Positions 25,882 through 34,524 of a stretch of DNA of 64,000 nucleotides are shown one piece after another. Every line of letters begins with the position of its first letter. Within the stretch, counting starts at the first letter, position 1. The notes beneath the pieces were generated by a model that did no database searches, had not been told where the DNA came from, and was given only the letters and a program-made list of their open reading frames with translations. The stretch is taken from positions 806,001-870,000 of the forward strand of contig NZ_CP047355.1 in assembly GCF_030408815.1 (NCBI RefSeq), written 5' to 3'. The DNA comes from Corynebacterium freiburgense. Lineage in GTDB: Bacteria; Actinomycetota; Actinomycetes; Mycobacteriales; Mycobacteriaceae. A program made the translations under genes and the position numbers.

Positions 25882-26799
25882 ATGACCCTCTCCATTAGTG
25901 ATCATAAATATGCGGTGAAGACCGTTGTAGTGCCAGCTGCTGGTCTGGGGACCCGCTTTTTGCCGGCGACGAAAACAGTGCCTAAGGAGTTGTTACCAGT
26001 TGTAGACACGCCCGGTATTGAAATCATTGCGGAAGAAGCTGCAAGTTTGGGGGCCACACGGTTTGCGGTGATTACTGCGCCACGGAAGCAAGGAGTGCTT
26101 GCCCATTTCGAACGCAATATTGAACTTGAAGAGACCTTGGGGGAGCGCGGCAAAGAAGAACAACTAAGGAAAGTGCGTCATGCTGCGGATTTGATCCAGG
26201 CGGTTCCAGTGGAGCAAACCCGCCCATTGGGATTGGGGCACGCGGTAGGGCTTGCCGAAAGTGTGCTCGATGATAATGAGGATGTTTTCGCCGTAATGCT
26301 TCCTGATGATCTCGTGCTGCCTACTGGTGTAATGGAACGCATGGCACAGGTGCGCCAGGAATTCGGTGGTAGCGTTCTATGCGCCTTTGAAGTTCCACTA
26401 GATGAGGTATGCAACTATGGTGTGTTCGAAATTGAGGAAATCGGTCAGGATGATGTAAAACGAGTGACCGGCATGGTGGAAAAACCTGATCCTCAAGATG
26501 CCCCTTCGACCTTTGTTGCGACTGGCCGTTACCTCCTTGACCGTGCAATTTTCGACGCCCTGCGCCGTATCACTCCGGGCAAAGGTGGGGAATTGCAACT
26601 CACCGATGCTATTGAATTACTTATCCAAGAAGGCCATCCAGTGCATATTCTCGTGCATCATGGAAAGCGCCATGACCTGGGCAATCCTGGTGGCTATATT
26701 CGTGCCTGTGTAGATTTTGGTTTGGATCATCCAACGTATGGCCCAGGTTTGCAGCGTGCCATTGCAAAGATGCTTCGGGACCGCGGTATAACCTTGTAA
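25882..26799 (+). CDS. galU: UTP–glucose-1-phosphate uridylyltransferase
   Basis: GalU makes UDP-glucose for cell-envelope glycans and trehalose. The 305 residues contain VVVPAAGLGTRFLPATKTVPKELLPVVD (nucleotide site), VFAVMLPDDLVL (metal Asp), VEKPDPQDAPS and GKGGELQLTDAI, all standard. It begins the plus-strand run galU–glp–rimJ, 33 bp ahead of the gephyrin-like gene, and mirrors Rv0993. Confidence 0.95.
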   Translation: MTLSISDHKYAVKTVVVPAAGLGTRFLPATKTVPKELLPVVDTPGIEIIAEEAASLGATRFAVITAPRKQGVLAHFERNIELEETLGERGKEEQLRKVRHAADLIQAVPVEQTRPLGLGHAVGLAESVLDDNEDVFAVMLPDDLVLPTGVMERMAQVRQEFGGSVLCAFEVPLDEVCNYGVFEIEEIGQDDVKRVTGMVEKPDPQDAPSTFVATGRYLLDRAIFDALRRITPGKGGELQLTDAIELLIQEGHPVHILVHHGKRHDLGNPGGYIRACVDFGLDHPTYGPGLQRAIAKMLRDRGITL

Positions 26800-26832
26800 A
26801 CCATAAAGGTTTTGCCCAATGAGGAGGAGCAC

Positions 26833-28107
26833 ATGCGTTCTGTTGAGGAGCAATTGGTGTTGGTTACCCGCGCCGCTGTCACCCCAGAACCAGTGCGAAT
26901 CGCAATCTCTGAAGCGCTCGGTTTAATGTGCGCTGAAGAAGTGCAGGCCACACAGCCTTTGCCAGGGTTTTCGCAAGCTGCCATCGATGGTTATGCGGTA
27001 CGTGCGGTTGATGTTGGTGGGGAACGCCCACTGCTCAAACGGGCCGTCGAAGAAGAAGCGAGGCCAGCACTGCATGATGTGTCTCTTCCCGTAGTGGGTG
27101 AAGTGGCAGCGGGTTCTCAGCAACCATTGCGCTTACAGCCAAAACAGGCAGTGCGAGTACACACAGGTGCTCCGCTTCCTGCCTTAGCCGATGCAGTACT
27201 ACCGCTCGAATGGTCGGATCGAGGATCCCGTCGCGTGGTAGCCCAACGCCCAGTACGATCTGGGGAATTTGTTCGCCGTGCTGGTGACGATATCCAACCT
27301 GGCGATGTCGCCGTAACTCCAGGGGCGATTCTAAGCCCCGCACATATTGGCCTTTTGGCTGCGGTGGGTCGATCGAAGGTTCTAGTATATCCGCGGCCTC
27401 GGGTAGCTATTCTTTCTGTTGGTCATGAGCTTGTTGATATTGATCGGGATCCCGGCCTGGGGCAAGTCTTTGATGTGAACTCATATGCGCTTGCGGCAGC
27501 CGGTAGGGAAGCAGGGGCAGATGTCCACCGAGTAGGCATTGCAGCCGGGGAGCCTAGGCGCTTGCGGGAAATCTTGGAAGGACAGCTTCTTCGCAGTGAA
27601 ATCATTGTTATTTCCGGCGCAGTTGGTGGTTCAAGTAGCGAACAAATCCGAAAAGTATTAGCCGAAATGGGAGATATCGATATTACTCGGGTGGCTATGC
27701 ACCCTGGTTCAGTGCAGGGTTTTGGGCTGATAGGAGAAGAAGGAATACCGGTGTTTTTGCTTCCTAGTAATCCGGTATCCGCCCTGGTTATTTTTGAAAC
27801 TTTCGTGCGCCCGCTGATTCGGATGTCATTAGGGAAGCGTAATGCTACCCGCAGAATTATTCGAGCTCGTGCATTAAACCAAGTTATTTCCCGTAAAGGA
27901 CGCAGGGGCTTAATTCGTGCTCGTTTAATGCGCGATGCGGAAACTCAGGATTATTTGGTTGAGGGGCTTGGTGGAGCTACGGGTGCTCCTGCGCATCTCC
28001 TTGCCGGTATGGGGGAGGCAAACGCTATGATTCGGATTCCGGAAGACATTGAAGAAATTCGGCCTGGCGACGAAGTAGACGTTATTTTTCTTTCTCAGAC
28101 TGGATAA
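26833..28107 (+). CDS. glp: Gephyrin-like protein Glp (divergent MoeA paralog)
   Basis: A MoeA-fold protein of 424 residues, with PGFSQAAIDGYAVRA at the start and domain III/IV order preserved. Motifs needed for molybdenum insertion are altered: the active loop reads SGAVGGSSSE (residues 261-269) instead of SGGVSxGDxD, and the proline-rich PGKP loop reads PGSVQGFG (291-298). This, plus its place before rimJ and glpR, matches the corynebacterial gephyrin-like Glp, reported to bind FtsZ and to be recruited by the membrane receptor GlpR at the divisome. I chose the ATG after GAGGAGGAG; an upstream TTG is in frame. Confidence 0.82.
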   Translation: MRSVEEQLVLVTRAAVTPEPVRIAISEALGLMCAEEVQATQPLPGFSQAAIDGYAVRAVDVGGERPLLKRAVEEEARPALHDVSLPVVGEVAAGSQQPLRLQPKQAVRVHTGAPLPALADAVLPLEWSDRGSRRVVAQRPVRSGEFVRRAGDDIQPGDVAVTPGAILSPAHIGLLAAVGRSKVLVYPRPRVAILSVGHELVDIDRDPGLGQVFDVNSYALAAAGREAGADVHRVGIAAGEPRRLREILEGQLLRSEIIVISGAVGGSSSEQIRKVLAEMGDIDITRVAMHPGSVQGFGLIGEEGIPVFLLPSNPVSALVIFETFVRPLIRMSLGKRNATRRIIRARALNQVISRKGRRGLIRARLMRDAETQDYLVEGLGGATGAPAHLLAGMGEANAMIRIPEDIEEIRPGDEVDVIFLSQTG

Positions 28108-28797
28108 ATGCTAAACGCACTGTTTGGAGGTAGGCTCCGTCCCGTTGATCCTTCGAAGGATCGTCATCCCCGGCATCCGGGGTGGCCGGAGGCCACGCCG
28201 ATTGTTACGTTGCTTGATGGCAGCACGGTACAGTTGCGTCCTTTGCAAATGGGCGATGGCAAAGCCTGGAGGTCCCAGCGGCTAAGCGACCAGCACATTC
28301 TGCAACCTGTGGAGCCTACGATCGAATCCACTTGGAAGGCTGCACATTCTGTAAGTTCGTGGTTGGGTATGGTGCTGTCTTTACGGTCGGCTGCTGATAC
28401 TGGGTATATTTTGCCGCTTGCGATCCTCTTAGATGGAAACTTTATTGGGCAGGTAACCTTGGGCAATATCCAGCATGGAGCAGTGAGTGATTGCTGGATT
28501 GGGTATTGGGTGCATTCTTCTGTAACGGGGCGAGGCGTTGCGACGGCCGCGGTGGCTTTGGGAATTGACCATGCGTTTACGCGAGTTGGTGTGCATCGAA
28601 TTACGGCGACCTATTTGCCAGAAAATATCGCTTCGGGGAAAGTTCTCGAAAAGTGTGGTTGCAGAATTGAAGGGTTTTTGAGACGCAATATTCACATTCA
28701 TGGCGAATGGAGGGATCATTACCTGGTTGCCATCACTCAAGATGATTTCACACAAACGACCGTAAATAGGTTGCGTAAATCCGGTCGAATCCTGTGA
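28108..28797 (+). CDS. rimJ: GNAT N-acetyltransferase, RimJ-like
   Basis: A 229-residue GNAT enzyme similar to RimJ/RimL, which acetylate protein N-termini. The acetyl-CoA region is IGYWVHSSVTGRGVATAAVALGIDHAFT, followed by HRITATYLPENIASGKVLEKCGC and EGFLRRNIHIHGEWRDHYLVAI. Its ATG directly abuts the stop of glp (TAAATG), so translation is coupled. The N-terminal 45 residues precede the fold. The substrate is unknown. Confidence 0.85.
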   Translation: MLNALFGGRLRPVDPSKDRHPRHPGWPEATPIVTLLDGSTVQLRPLQMGDGKAWRSQRLSDQHILQPVEPTIESTWKAAHSVSSWLGMVLSLRSAADTGYILPLAILLDGNFIGQVTLGNIQHGAVSDCWIGYWVHSSVTGRGVATAAVALGIDHAFTRVGVHRITATYLPENIASGKVLEKCGCRIEGFLRRNIHIHGEWRDHYLVAITQDDFTQTTVNRLRKSGRIL

Positions 28798-28995
28798 TAA
28801 AAAACCTGCTTTGAACTGGTAAAATAAGTACTTTTCAGGGTTTCCACAGGACTATTCTTATTCGATCGTATGCTTCAAAACCGATGACTTTTATAGGGAA
28901 AAAACCGGCGTGGCATCGCTGAACTTTTCGTGTTCATAGCTAGGGTTAACAGGTAACTCAAGTGACTGATGTGAACAGATGGAAGGGGTACGCGC

Positions 28996-29937
28996 GTGTC
29001 CGGAGGATTGGTGATCGGACTTATCGTGGCGGTTTGGCTTTTCGTGCTTGCACCTTTGGTGCTGCGTAGCCAAAAACCAATTAGCCACGCTGGTGACGCA
29101 TTCGAAGACACCCGCGTTGTATACGAGGGTGGCAGTGGAGATATTGCTCAACGACGACGCCCTCGACTTCCTCGGCGGGAACAGCCAGAAGAAGAAATCG
29201 TCGAAGAAACCGAACAAGAACCCGAAATTATTTTCGAAGACGAGCCCAAGGTCTCAGTCAGTACAGTAGATCATTCCGAGCCCGAAGAGCCAGACTATGA
29301 GCCGGTCCAACTGATCGAACTCGGTGACGAACCCTATGGCTATGACGAGGCATACACTTCGCCAGCGGACTATTTACACCCCGCAGCGGACGAAGACGAA
29401 CCAATCGATGAATTCGACGAAACAGAGGCCTATGCCCAGGAGGAACAAGAGCTCGAACTCACCGATGAGGATCGGGAATTTGCTGAACGACGTCGCGGTC
29501 GGGGCGGCTATGACCCAGTCGCAGATGCGGCCAACCGTTCCACCCGCTACCAGCGCCGTCAACGAACCTTAATGATTCTTATCGCTGCGCTTGTAATCAC
29601 ACTGATTATCGGAGCAATTGTCGGTGGACTTGCCTGGATTGCCCCAAGTAGTGCGGCTGGACTTCTTTGCATTTACCTCTTTGTGCTCCGCCAGCAGGTT
29701 CGAGCAGAGAATGAGTTGCGCGATCGTCGAATTCGGCAATTGCGTCGCGCCCGTCTTGGAGTGCGCAATGCCCATGATGAAGAACTGGGTATTCCTGCGC
29801 GCCTGCGGCGTCCAGGTGCCGTTGTCCTTGAAGTAGACGACGATAGCCCAGACTTCGAATACCTGGAGCAAGTGAACGCTTCTGACTATTACACGGATGA
29901 CGACTACGAATACCCCACCCCACGTCGCGTGAGCTAG
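28996..29937 (+). CDS. glpR: GlpR/SepX-type membrane receptor of the gephyrin-like protein
   Basis: A 313-residue protein with an N-terminal membrane helix (LVIGLIVAVWLFVLAPLVL), a long acidic cytoplasmic stretch (residues 60-170), two adjacent hydrophobic segments (about 192-235, LMILIAALVITLIIGAIVGG) and a basic-then-acidic tail. This topology and the order galU–glp–rimJ–glpR fit GlpR of Corynebacterium, counterpart of SepX of Streptomyces, which links Glp and FtsZ to the membrane at division sites. GTG start with GAAGGGG nine bases upstream. It has its own 200-bp upstream region, so it may be transcribed alone. Confidence 0.78.
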   Translation: MSGGLVIGLIVAVWLFVLAPLVLRSQKPISHAGDAFEDTRVVYEGGSGDIAQRRRPRLPRREQPEEEIVEETEQEPEIIFEDEPKVSVSTVDHSEPEEPDYEPVQLIELGDEPYGYDEAYTSPADYLHPAADEDEPIDEFDETEAYAQEEQELELTDEDREFAERRRGRGGYDPVADAANRSTRYQRRQRTLMILIAALVITLIIGAIVGGLAWIAPSSAAGLLCIYLFVLRQQVRAENELRDRRIRQLRRARLGVRNAHDEELGIPARLRRPGAVVLEVDDDSPDFEYLEQVNASDYYTDDDYEYPTPRRVS

Positions 29938-29963
29938 ACGCACAGCGTACAATAATGTGCGTT

Positions 29964-30039
29964 GGGGCTATGGCGCAGTTGGTAGCGCGTCTCGTTCGCA
30001 TCGAGAAGGTCAGGGGTTCGATTCCCCTTAGCTCCACCA
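29964..30039 (+). tRNA. tRNA-Ala (anticodon CGC)
   Basis: A complete 76-nt cloverleaf with encoded CCA. The acceptor GGGGCTA pairs with TAGCTCC and contains the G3-U70 wobble pair that defines alanine tRNAs. The anticodon arm TCTCG-TTCGCAT-CGAGA gives CGC, reading GCG. The T arm is AGGGGTTCGATTCCCCT. Confidence 0.96.
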
Positions 30040-30073
30040 GGGATTCCGCTTGGCGAAGGCTAAGCGGTTTTCC

Positions 30074-30601
30074 ATGTCTACAGTTCCACTCACGTTGATA
30101 TATTTTCGCGTGAGTCCCATTTTTCTTTGCTTGCGGCTCACTTTTGGGGTTATAGGACAAAAGGGGGTAAGCAACCGGGAGGCAATCTTATCCGAGTCGA
30201 GCTTGCCTTTGAGTGCTTCAGGTTTGCCTCCGCAGCAGATTTGGCAGGTTGTTACCGACCTAAAGCACTGGCAATGGCGTAGTGATCTATCTGCGTGCAC
30301 GATTGTTGATGAACAACGGTTTATTGAGATTCCCAAGAAGGGAAAATCTATACATTTTTGTACCACTCGCCGGGAAGAACCTCGAATCTGGGAATTTCAA
30401 ATGGATTCACCAACCCTGACTGGCACATGGCATGGAACCTTTGCCCCAAAAGAAAATGGCAGAAGCCAAGTCACTTTCGTAGAAGCCGTACAACTTCGGC
30501 ACAAACTGTTTCCGAGCTGGATCGTAAAACGATTCCTCAGAGCTTATCAAGCTCGGTATTTCCGTGACCTCCGAGCCGAACTTCAATCACGCTATGGCTG
30601 A
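30074..30601 (+). CDS. SRPBCC/START-like small protein
   Basis: A protein of up to 175 residues with the helix-grip pattern of the polyketide cyclase/START group: LPPQQIWQVVTDLKHWQWRSDLSAC, a run of beta strands (FIEIPKKGKSIHFCTTRR, WEFQMDSPTLTGTWHGTFAP) and a C-terminal helix with LRAYQARYFRDLRAELQ. Such proteins bind lipids or hydrophobic ligands. The true start is uncertain: the first 60 residues after ATG 30074 are atypical, and a start near 30205 would give the core domain alone. Confidence 0.65.
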   Translation: MSTVPLTLIYFRVSPIFLCLRLTFGVIGQKGVSNREAILSESSLPLSASGLPPQQIWQVVTDLKHWQWRSDLSACTIVDEQRFIEIPKKGKSIHFCTTRREEPRIWEFQMDSPTLTGTWHGTFAPKENGRSQVTFVEAVQLRHKLFPSWIVKRFLRAYQARYFRDLRAELQSRYG

Positions 30602-30718
30602 CTACAAGCGCTGGGAAATGAACAACTTTTATGCGCGAATAATAGGGGAGCAGAACGTGGCTCACTTCCCGTTTTTCCGTCGCCTTGTAGCATGAGGAAG
30701 CCTTCAACCAAATTTTTA

Positions 30719-31459
30719 TTACACGGAATTGCGCCGCAGTGCCTCGGTTACTGTGGAAAACCTTGTGGAGGCGTCCTCGGGACGATATCGGCCAAGATCA
30801 AGGTCTTCAACAATACGGCCATCCACCAGCAGTAATACGCGGTCGGCGCGAGCTGCTACATGTGTGTCATGCGTGACGACGACCAGCGTGGTTCCTGCTT
30901 CATGGATTTCTCCAAGGAGATCAAGAATCTGGGCTGCTGTTGCGGAATTCAATGCGCCTGTAGGCTCATCTGCAAATACGATACGAGGCTCATTAATAAG
31001 GGCCCGACAGATGCCCGCTCGTTGCAATTGGCCACCCGAAACTTCCGTAACATCACTTTTGGCGAGGTCCCCAATGCCCATGCGATCCATTAAGGTTCTG
31101 CCTGTGGCTTCTACTTCGGATCGGGGGCGAATATTCGCCAGAAAACCAGGAAGCACAATATTGTCTAAAAGGCACAGTGTGGTCATTAAGTGCGCTTGCT
31201 GAAATACAAAACCATAGTGGGTAAGCCGCAGGGCAGATAATTGTTTTTCATTGAGTTTGGTAATGTCCGTGTCTTCCAAAAATACCGACCCTGAGCTTGG
31301 ACGATCCATGCCACTTAAACTATGGAGCAACGTTGACTTTCCAGAGCCTGATGGGCCCATAATGGCAACAAATTGTCCTCGCTCAATATCAAGGTCTATG
31401 GAGTCCAATACGGTGACATCATATTTCTTTGTAAGCTTACGAGTGCTCAAAATATTCAT
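30719..31459 (-). CDS. ABC transporter ATPase, LolD/MacB type
   Basis: A 246-residue ATPase: Walker A GPSGSGKST, Q loop, signature VSGGQLQRAGICRAL, Walker B RIVFADEPTGALNS, and H loop VVVTHDTHVAARAD. The ADEPTGAL string is typical of the LolD/MacB/FtsE class that drives FtsX-like permeases. It is the last gene of tetR–permease–ATPase, 12 bp behind the permease. Such modules export peptides or drugs, or sense cell-wall antibiotics. Confidence 0.92.
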   Translation of the reverse strand: MNILSTRKLTKKYDVTVLDSIDLDIERGQFVAIMGPSGSGKSTLLHSLSGMDRPSSGSVFLEDTDITKLNEKQLSALRLTHYGFVFQQAHLMTTLCLLDNIVLPGFLANIRPRSEVEATGRTLMDRMGIGDLAKSDVTEVSGGQLQRAGICRALINEPRIVFADEPTGALNSATAAQILDLLGEIHEAGTTLVVVTHDTHVAARADRVLLLVDGRIVEDLDLGRYRPEDASTRFSTVTEALRRNSV

Positions 31460-31471
31460 TGTCAGGATTCC

Positions 31472-33778
31472 TTATAACGTTGTTATGCCAAAGGCGCGAA
31501 TTCTTCTTAGGGCAATTGCAACTGCCGAAATAACGGTGATAAATAGCGCTGCTGGGACTCCTACACCGGTGAGCAACGGATCGGGTAGTAACTCAACATT
31601 TGGTGCCCCACGTGAACCCAAAACCAACCCGAGCGAACTTTCCCCGAGTGTGAATGTAAGCGCTAATCCAAGCAAAATTCCAATAAATGTGAGCAGACCA
31701 AAGCGAGTCAAATACTGACCACTTACCGCTTTATTGGTGCACCCTAGGGCCTTGAGAATTCCAATGTGAAGCCGTTCCCGTGAAAGCACAAGCACTGTAA
31801 ACAGTACGGTAATCAGAAACGCTAACCCGAGGGCAATCGCACACGCAAGCGCAGCAATAATACGAATTTGTGAACTTGTAGCTCCGAAAAATTGGGAGGC
31901 ATATTCGCTAACACCCGTGACCTGAACCCCAGGAAACTTTTGGCGCAAGTCCTCGGCAATAACTTGTTCCTGATCCTTGTTGGCGGCATCAGCGTAAACT
32001 AACTGCCATAGAGCGGGCGCGGCGTCGTCAAACATTGCCTTTGCAGTCAGTCCATTATTGGTAATGTCCTGGTACACGCCGGTGACGGTAAACTCTTTAT
32101 CTCCTTCAGTGGTGCGCACCGAAACTTTCGAACCCACCTGTGCCTGCGTTGCTTCGGCCTGGTTATAGGACAAGGAAATCTCATTAGCGGATTTTGGTGC
32201 ATTCCCCGCAATGTAATTCATTGGAAATGCTTCATGGTTACCAATATCGATAAGCACTGATTCCCATTCTCCGCTGGCCGTTTCCATTTTGTGTTCGCGG
32301 CGAACAATGGACGTAAATTTACTTATGCGTTCGTCGGCAGAAATATAGTCCTCCACAGCCTTGAGATCTTGTGTTCCTGCTCGAACATCGATACGTAAAT
32401 CTGCTTGCCCAGAGCCAAGGTATGTTGCGATCCGTGGATTCTCTAGTGTTGTGGCTACATTGATTGGCAGTGCCATTGTTAATGTGCACAATGCTAAAAC
32501 ACCAAGCAAAAGCGCATTTGATGGCCGTAATGCTTCACGTACTCCCAACCACTGTTGCACGGGAAGGCGTCGAACGCTCGTTAGGTTCCAGCGGAGGCGT
32601 CGTTTACCTAATGAACCACTCGTGCCACTGCGCAGCGCTTCAATAGCGGAAATTCTTCCCACTTTGCCTAATGCAATCCACGTAAACCCAATAATCGAAC
32701 CAGCGAGCATAATAACCATGACAATCGGAAGCCCAATGCTCCAAATAGTCACAGGTGGATCACCTAAATACAATAACGTTGGTGCACCCAAAGCTTTGGC
32801 AAGTGGCAACCCAAGCACATAACCAACAACAGCACCAGTAATTGCTAATGCAAGGTATTTCAGCAGATAAAGCCTGCGAATCTTATTTTGAGGTGCACCA
32901 ATCGCCTTTAATACTGCAATGCGAGGTAAATCCGCTTCAATTGCCGCAAGGACGGTATACCTGAGAGCTAGCACCGCAACCACAACTAATACAAGTGCAA
33001 CGATTAAGGCCACGGCAGCAATAAGCATGGTGCTTACTGCATTCATAAGCTGCAGCATGGAAGCATCCACATAAATACCCCTGCTGGGCAAGCCTGCTGC
33101 TTTGTATTCATTAATAATAGTGCCAGGTCGAGCGCCTTCTTCCAGGGCAAACTCAAACAAATATTCACGGTCTGCTATGTGTTGTTCTAGTTCTGTAAAG
33201 TCCTTTGGATGCACTACAAGGCGCTTGGAAGGAATCATCGCAGCGTTCATTTGTGCATCTCGGATAAAACCAACAACTGTAAGTTCGGTGCTCCAATCGC
33301 CGTCTTTGACTACGATTGTGTCCCCAACATTGGCCATTCCAACCGCCAAGTAATGAACTGGAAGCGCCACTTCACCCGGCTCAGGAGTTAAAGGTTTGCC
33401 GTTATCCCCGAGCAGCAAATCAATACGTTGTGGTGCGGTTACAAATGCTGGTTCTTGGTAGGAATCTGCCTGGTGAGCGCCATTGATCCAAAATTCATGG
33501 CGGGGAATGGGCAGTGTTTTGATGACTTCGTATTCGGTGACTTGATGATGTTCCGCAGCCCAATCTTCAACTGCCTCCACATCTGCTTCACCTGCATGCA
33601 TTTGAATAAGATCAGGTACTTTTGCCCGTTGTGAAAGCTGATTTGTGGCAGCAACGGTGTTAACTATAAGGGCCGTGCTGGCGGACATCAATGTAGACGC
33701 AAGTGCAATTAATGCCGCCAATGTAATGGCTACTGCCATACCACGAGCTAGGTCTGCTTTAAGGAGTCTGGTTAGCAT
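31472..33778 (-). CDS. FtsX-like ABC transporter permease
   Basis: A 768-residue permease with two FtsX-type halves. Membrane segments lie near residues 13-35, 250-280, 300-325, 345-375 (first half) and 430-450, 640-670, 690-715, 735-760 (second half), with large extracellular domains between segments 1-2 of each half. Its start overlaps the tetR stop by 7 bp and the ATPase follows 12 bp downstream, so it forms one transport complex with that ATPase. Confidence 0.9.
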   Translation of the reverse strand: MLTRLLKADLARGMAVAITLAALIALASTLMSASTALIVNTVAATNQLSQRAKVPDLIQMHAGEADVEAVEDWAAEHHQVTEYEVIKTLPIPRHEFWINGAHQADSYQEPAFVTAPQRIDLLLGDNGKPLTPEPGEVALPVHYLAVGMANVGDTIVVKDGDWSTELTVVGFIRDAQMNAAMIPSKRLVVHPKDFTELEQHIADREYLFEFALEEGARPGTIINEYKAAGLPSRGIYVDASMLQLMNAVSTMLIAAVALIVALVLVVVAVLALRYTVLAAIEADLPRIAVLKAIGAPQNKIRRLYLLKYLALAITGAVVGYVLGLPLAKALGAPTLLYLGDPPVTIWSIGLPIVMVIMLAGSIIGFTWIALGKVGRISAIEALRSGTSGSLGKRRLRWNLTSVRRLPVQQWLGVREALRPSNALLLGVLALCTLTMALPINVATTLENPRIATYLGSGQADLRIDVRAGTQDLKAVEDYISADERISKFTSIVRREHKMETASGEWESVLIDIGNHEAFPMNYIAGNAPKSANEISLSYNQAEATQAQVGSKVSVRTTEGDKEFTVTGVYQDITNNGLTAKAMFDDAAPALWQLVYADAANKDQEQVIAEDLRQKFPGVQVTGVSEYASQFFGATSSQIRIIAALACAIALGLAFLITVLFTVLVLSRERLHIGILKALGCTNKAVSGQYLTRFGLLTFIGILLGLALTFTLGESSLGLVLGSRGAPNVELLPDPLLTGVGVPAALFITVISAVAIALRRIRAFGITTL

Positions 33779-34401
33779 GGCGGGGCTTCCATAATTGGTT
33801 GGAGTGTGCCAGGTTCACAACCGAGAAGCACCTCTGCGGCGTGAATAATCCCGGCTGTGCGACGCGGAATTTCTGCTGCTTCATCGGTGAATATTCCTTC
33901 ATCGAGAAGCATGCCTGAGCTAGTGAGCAAAATCTCGATTGTTTCCCGTGGATACTGTGTATGAAATGTACCTTCCTCGATTCCCTGTTCGACGATTTTG
34001 GTGAGGATGGGCGTAAGATGTTTTACGGTTTCAGTAATTGACAAAATATGAAAACTGGCATTGCCTGGGGCGTGCAATTGTTCAGTGAGTTCGCCTTCTG
34101 TGTCTTGTATTCTGGACGAACTAATAACAGCAAGGAACTTATATACGGCTGGTCTGTCTTGTTGCGCTATTTCAGTGGCGTTTTCGACTATTTGCTCTGT
34201 TACGCGACTAATAAGGGCGCGGAGGATTTCCTCTTTGGACGAAAAATGATAATACAGCGTGCCTCGCGCAATGCCGACTTTCTTAAGAATGTCTTCGATA
34301 GATGTCTTCTGGAAGCCCTTTGTAATAAACAGCTGACGTGCGACGTCGAGAATTTCTGTGCGCCGTTCCGGGGCGGGTTTTGATATACGCGGAGCCTTCA
34401 T
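33772..34401 (-). CDS. TetR-family regulator of the FtsX-type ABC operon
   Basis: A 209-residue TetR repressor with the N-terminal helix-turn-helix RRTEILDVARQLFITKGFQKTSIEDILKKVGIARGTLYYHFSSKEEIL. The ligand domain has no known counterpart. It is the first gene of its operon and probably controls itself, as a 21-bp dyad lies 23 bp upstream of the start. The inducer is presumably a substrate of the transporter. Confidence 0.9.
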   Translation of the reverse strand: MKAPRISKPAPERRTEILDVARQLFITKGFQKTSIEDILKKVGIARGTLYYHFSSKEEILRALISRVTEQIVENATEIAQQDRPAVYKFLAVISSSRIQDTEGELTEQLHAPGNASFHILSITETVKHLTPILTKIVEQGIEEGTFHTQYPRETIEILLTSSGMLLDEGIFTDEAAEIPRRTAGIIHAAEVLLGCEPGTLQPIMEAPPC

Positions 34402-34423
34402 GTTTTTCTCTTCGCTTGTAACT

Positions 34424-34444
34424 ACCGACCGACTGTCGATTGGT
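34424..34444. promoter_or_regulatory. Candidate operator of the TetR–ABC operon
   Basis: A 21-bp dyad centred at 34434: ACCGACCGAC-T-GTCGATTGGT, 8 of 10 positions symmetric, with a perfect CGAC-T-GTCG core. It lies 23-43 bp upstream of the tetR start, typical for TetR autoregulation. Confidence 0.6.
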
Positions 34445-34524
34445 TTTATCGTAACTGGCTCTTTCTTAAGCTGTCAATACTTTTAGGGCATGCCTATGAG
34501 CCCCACGGATCGCTATGGTGGGGC

